From an uncultured Erysipelotrichaceae bacterium (GTDB lineage Bacteria; Bacillota_I; Bacilli_A; Erysipelotrichales; Erysipelotrichaceae): 6,418 nucleotides of DNA. Location of the stretch: contig CACXEN010000130.1 in NCBI GenBank assembly GCA_902766675.1, positions 1-6,418 of the forward strand, given 5' to 3'. This document shows, piece after piece, positions 6,144-6,418 of the stretch. The position numbers and the translations under genes were made by a program. Position 1 is the stretch's first letter. The number at the start of each line of letters is the position of its first letter. Below the pieces are notes generated by a model. It was given only the letters and a program-made list of their open reading frames with translations. It was not told the origin of the DNA and made no database searches.

Positions 6144-6418
6144 ATGGGATTAGATGACTTTATGGAATTTGATGAAGATAATTTTGACCCTGGTAATATA
6201 ACAGAGACAGATTTATCAAAAGAAATCCGACGTGACTTCTTAGAATATTCAATGTCGGTAATTGTGGCACGTGCCTTACCAGATGTACGAGATGGTTTAA
6301 AACCAGTTCAAAGAAGAATTCTCTATGCAATGAGTGAATTAAATAACTGGCCAGATAAACCACATAGAAAATGTGCTCGTATTGTTGGTGATACGATGGG
6401 TAAATATCACCCACATGG
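6144..6418 (+). CDS. gyrA: DNA gyrase subunit A, 5' part (cut by the window end)
   Basis: Ninety-one full codons and two bases of a 92nd are present; the rest lies beyond the window. GyrA carries the breakage-reunion tyrosine of gyrase. The fragment shows [20 protein letters not shown], then RRILYAM, and ends in [15 protein letters not shown], which stops at the residue equivalent to E. coli G81. The main quinolone-resistance positions (E. coli S83 and D87) are therefore just out of view, as is the active-site tyrosine. The N-terminus is about 11 residues longer than in E. coli and very acidic (D4, D5, E8, D10, E11, D12). Gln56 stands where GyrA usually has His (KPVHRR); KPVQRR is more familiar from ParC, but linkage to gyrB and the rest of the sequence favour GyrA. 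Confidence 0.93.
   Translation, partial: MGLDDFMEFDEDNFDPGNITETDLSKEIRRDFLEYSMSVIVARALPDVRDGLKPVQRRILYAMSELNNWPDKPHRKCARIVGDTMGKYHPH

Noticed and set aside
6160..6414. Open frame on the minus strand inside gyrA
   Set aside because: Antisense to conserved GyrA sequence, with no recognisable protein features.

Overview
The window is a conserved bacterial chromosomal origin neighbourhood, read entirely on the + strand: dnaA - (oriC-like gap) - dnaN - yaaA - recF - gyrB - gyrA (5' part only). The DNA is very AT-rich (about 30% GC by eye). Strong GGAGG ribosome sites, the small S4-domain gene yaaA between dnaN and recF, and a GyrB without the large insertion of the E. coli enzyme all point to a low-GC Firmicute (Bacillota). 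TGA ends yaaA and recF, which argues against a Mycoplasma-type code. The protein style (short DnaA of 458 residues, AGA-rich arginine usage, gut-anaerobe-like GyrA) would suit an Erysipelotrichia/Coprobacillus-type organism, but that placement is an impression, not a demonstrated assignment.

Layout. Positions 1-97 are the tail of the dnaA leader, with a perfect DnaA box at the extreme left edge. dnaA (98-1474) makes the initiator. The 148-bp gap to dnaN carries three near-consensus DnaA boxes, all in the same orientation and pointing at a 41-bp stretch with a single G/C base; this is a good candidate for the replication origin and its unwinding element. A candidate dnaN promoter lies in the same gap. 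dnaN (1623-2744) encodes the sliding clamp and is closed by a clear intrinsic terminator (2753-2777). A second transcription unit begins at an extended -10 promoter (2832-2840) and runs yaaA - recF - gyrB - gyrA with 4-bp ATGA overlaps at the first two junctions and an 11-bp gap before gyrA, suggesting translational coupling.

Functionally the genes form one replication and DNA-maintenance set: DnaA opens the origin, DnaN tethers the polymerase, RecF acts at stalled forks and gaps, and gyrase supplies negative supercoils. I found no evidence of an undescribed system, mobile element, CRISPR array or RNA gene. The points most worth a second look are inside GyrB, where two positions known from drug-resistance work in other bacteria carry the resistance-associated residue (Asn at the E. 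coli D426 position, His at the E. coli R136 position), and around the yaaA start, where a strong promoter sits so close to the gene that the mRNA may have almost no leader.
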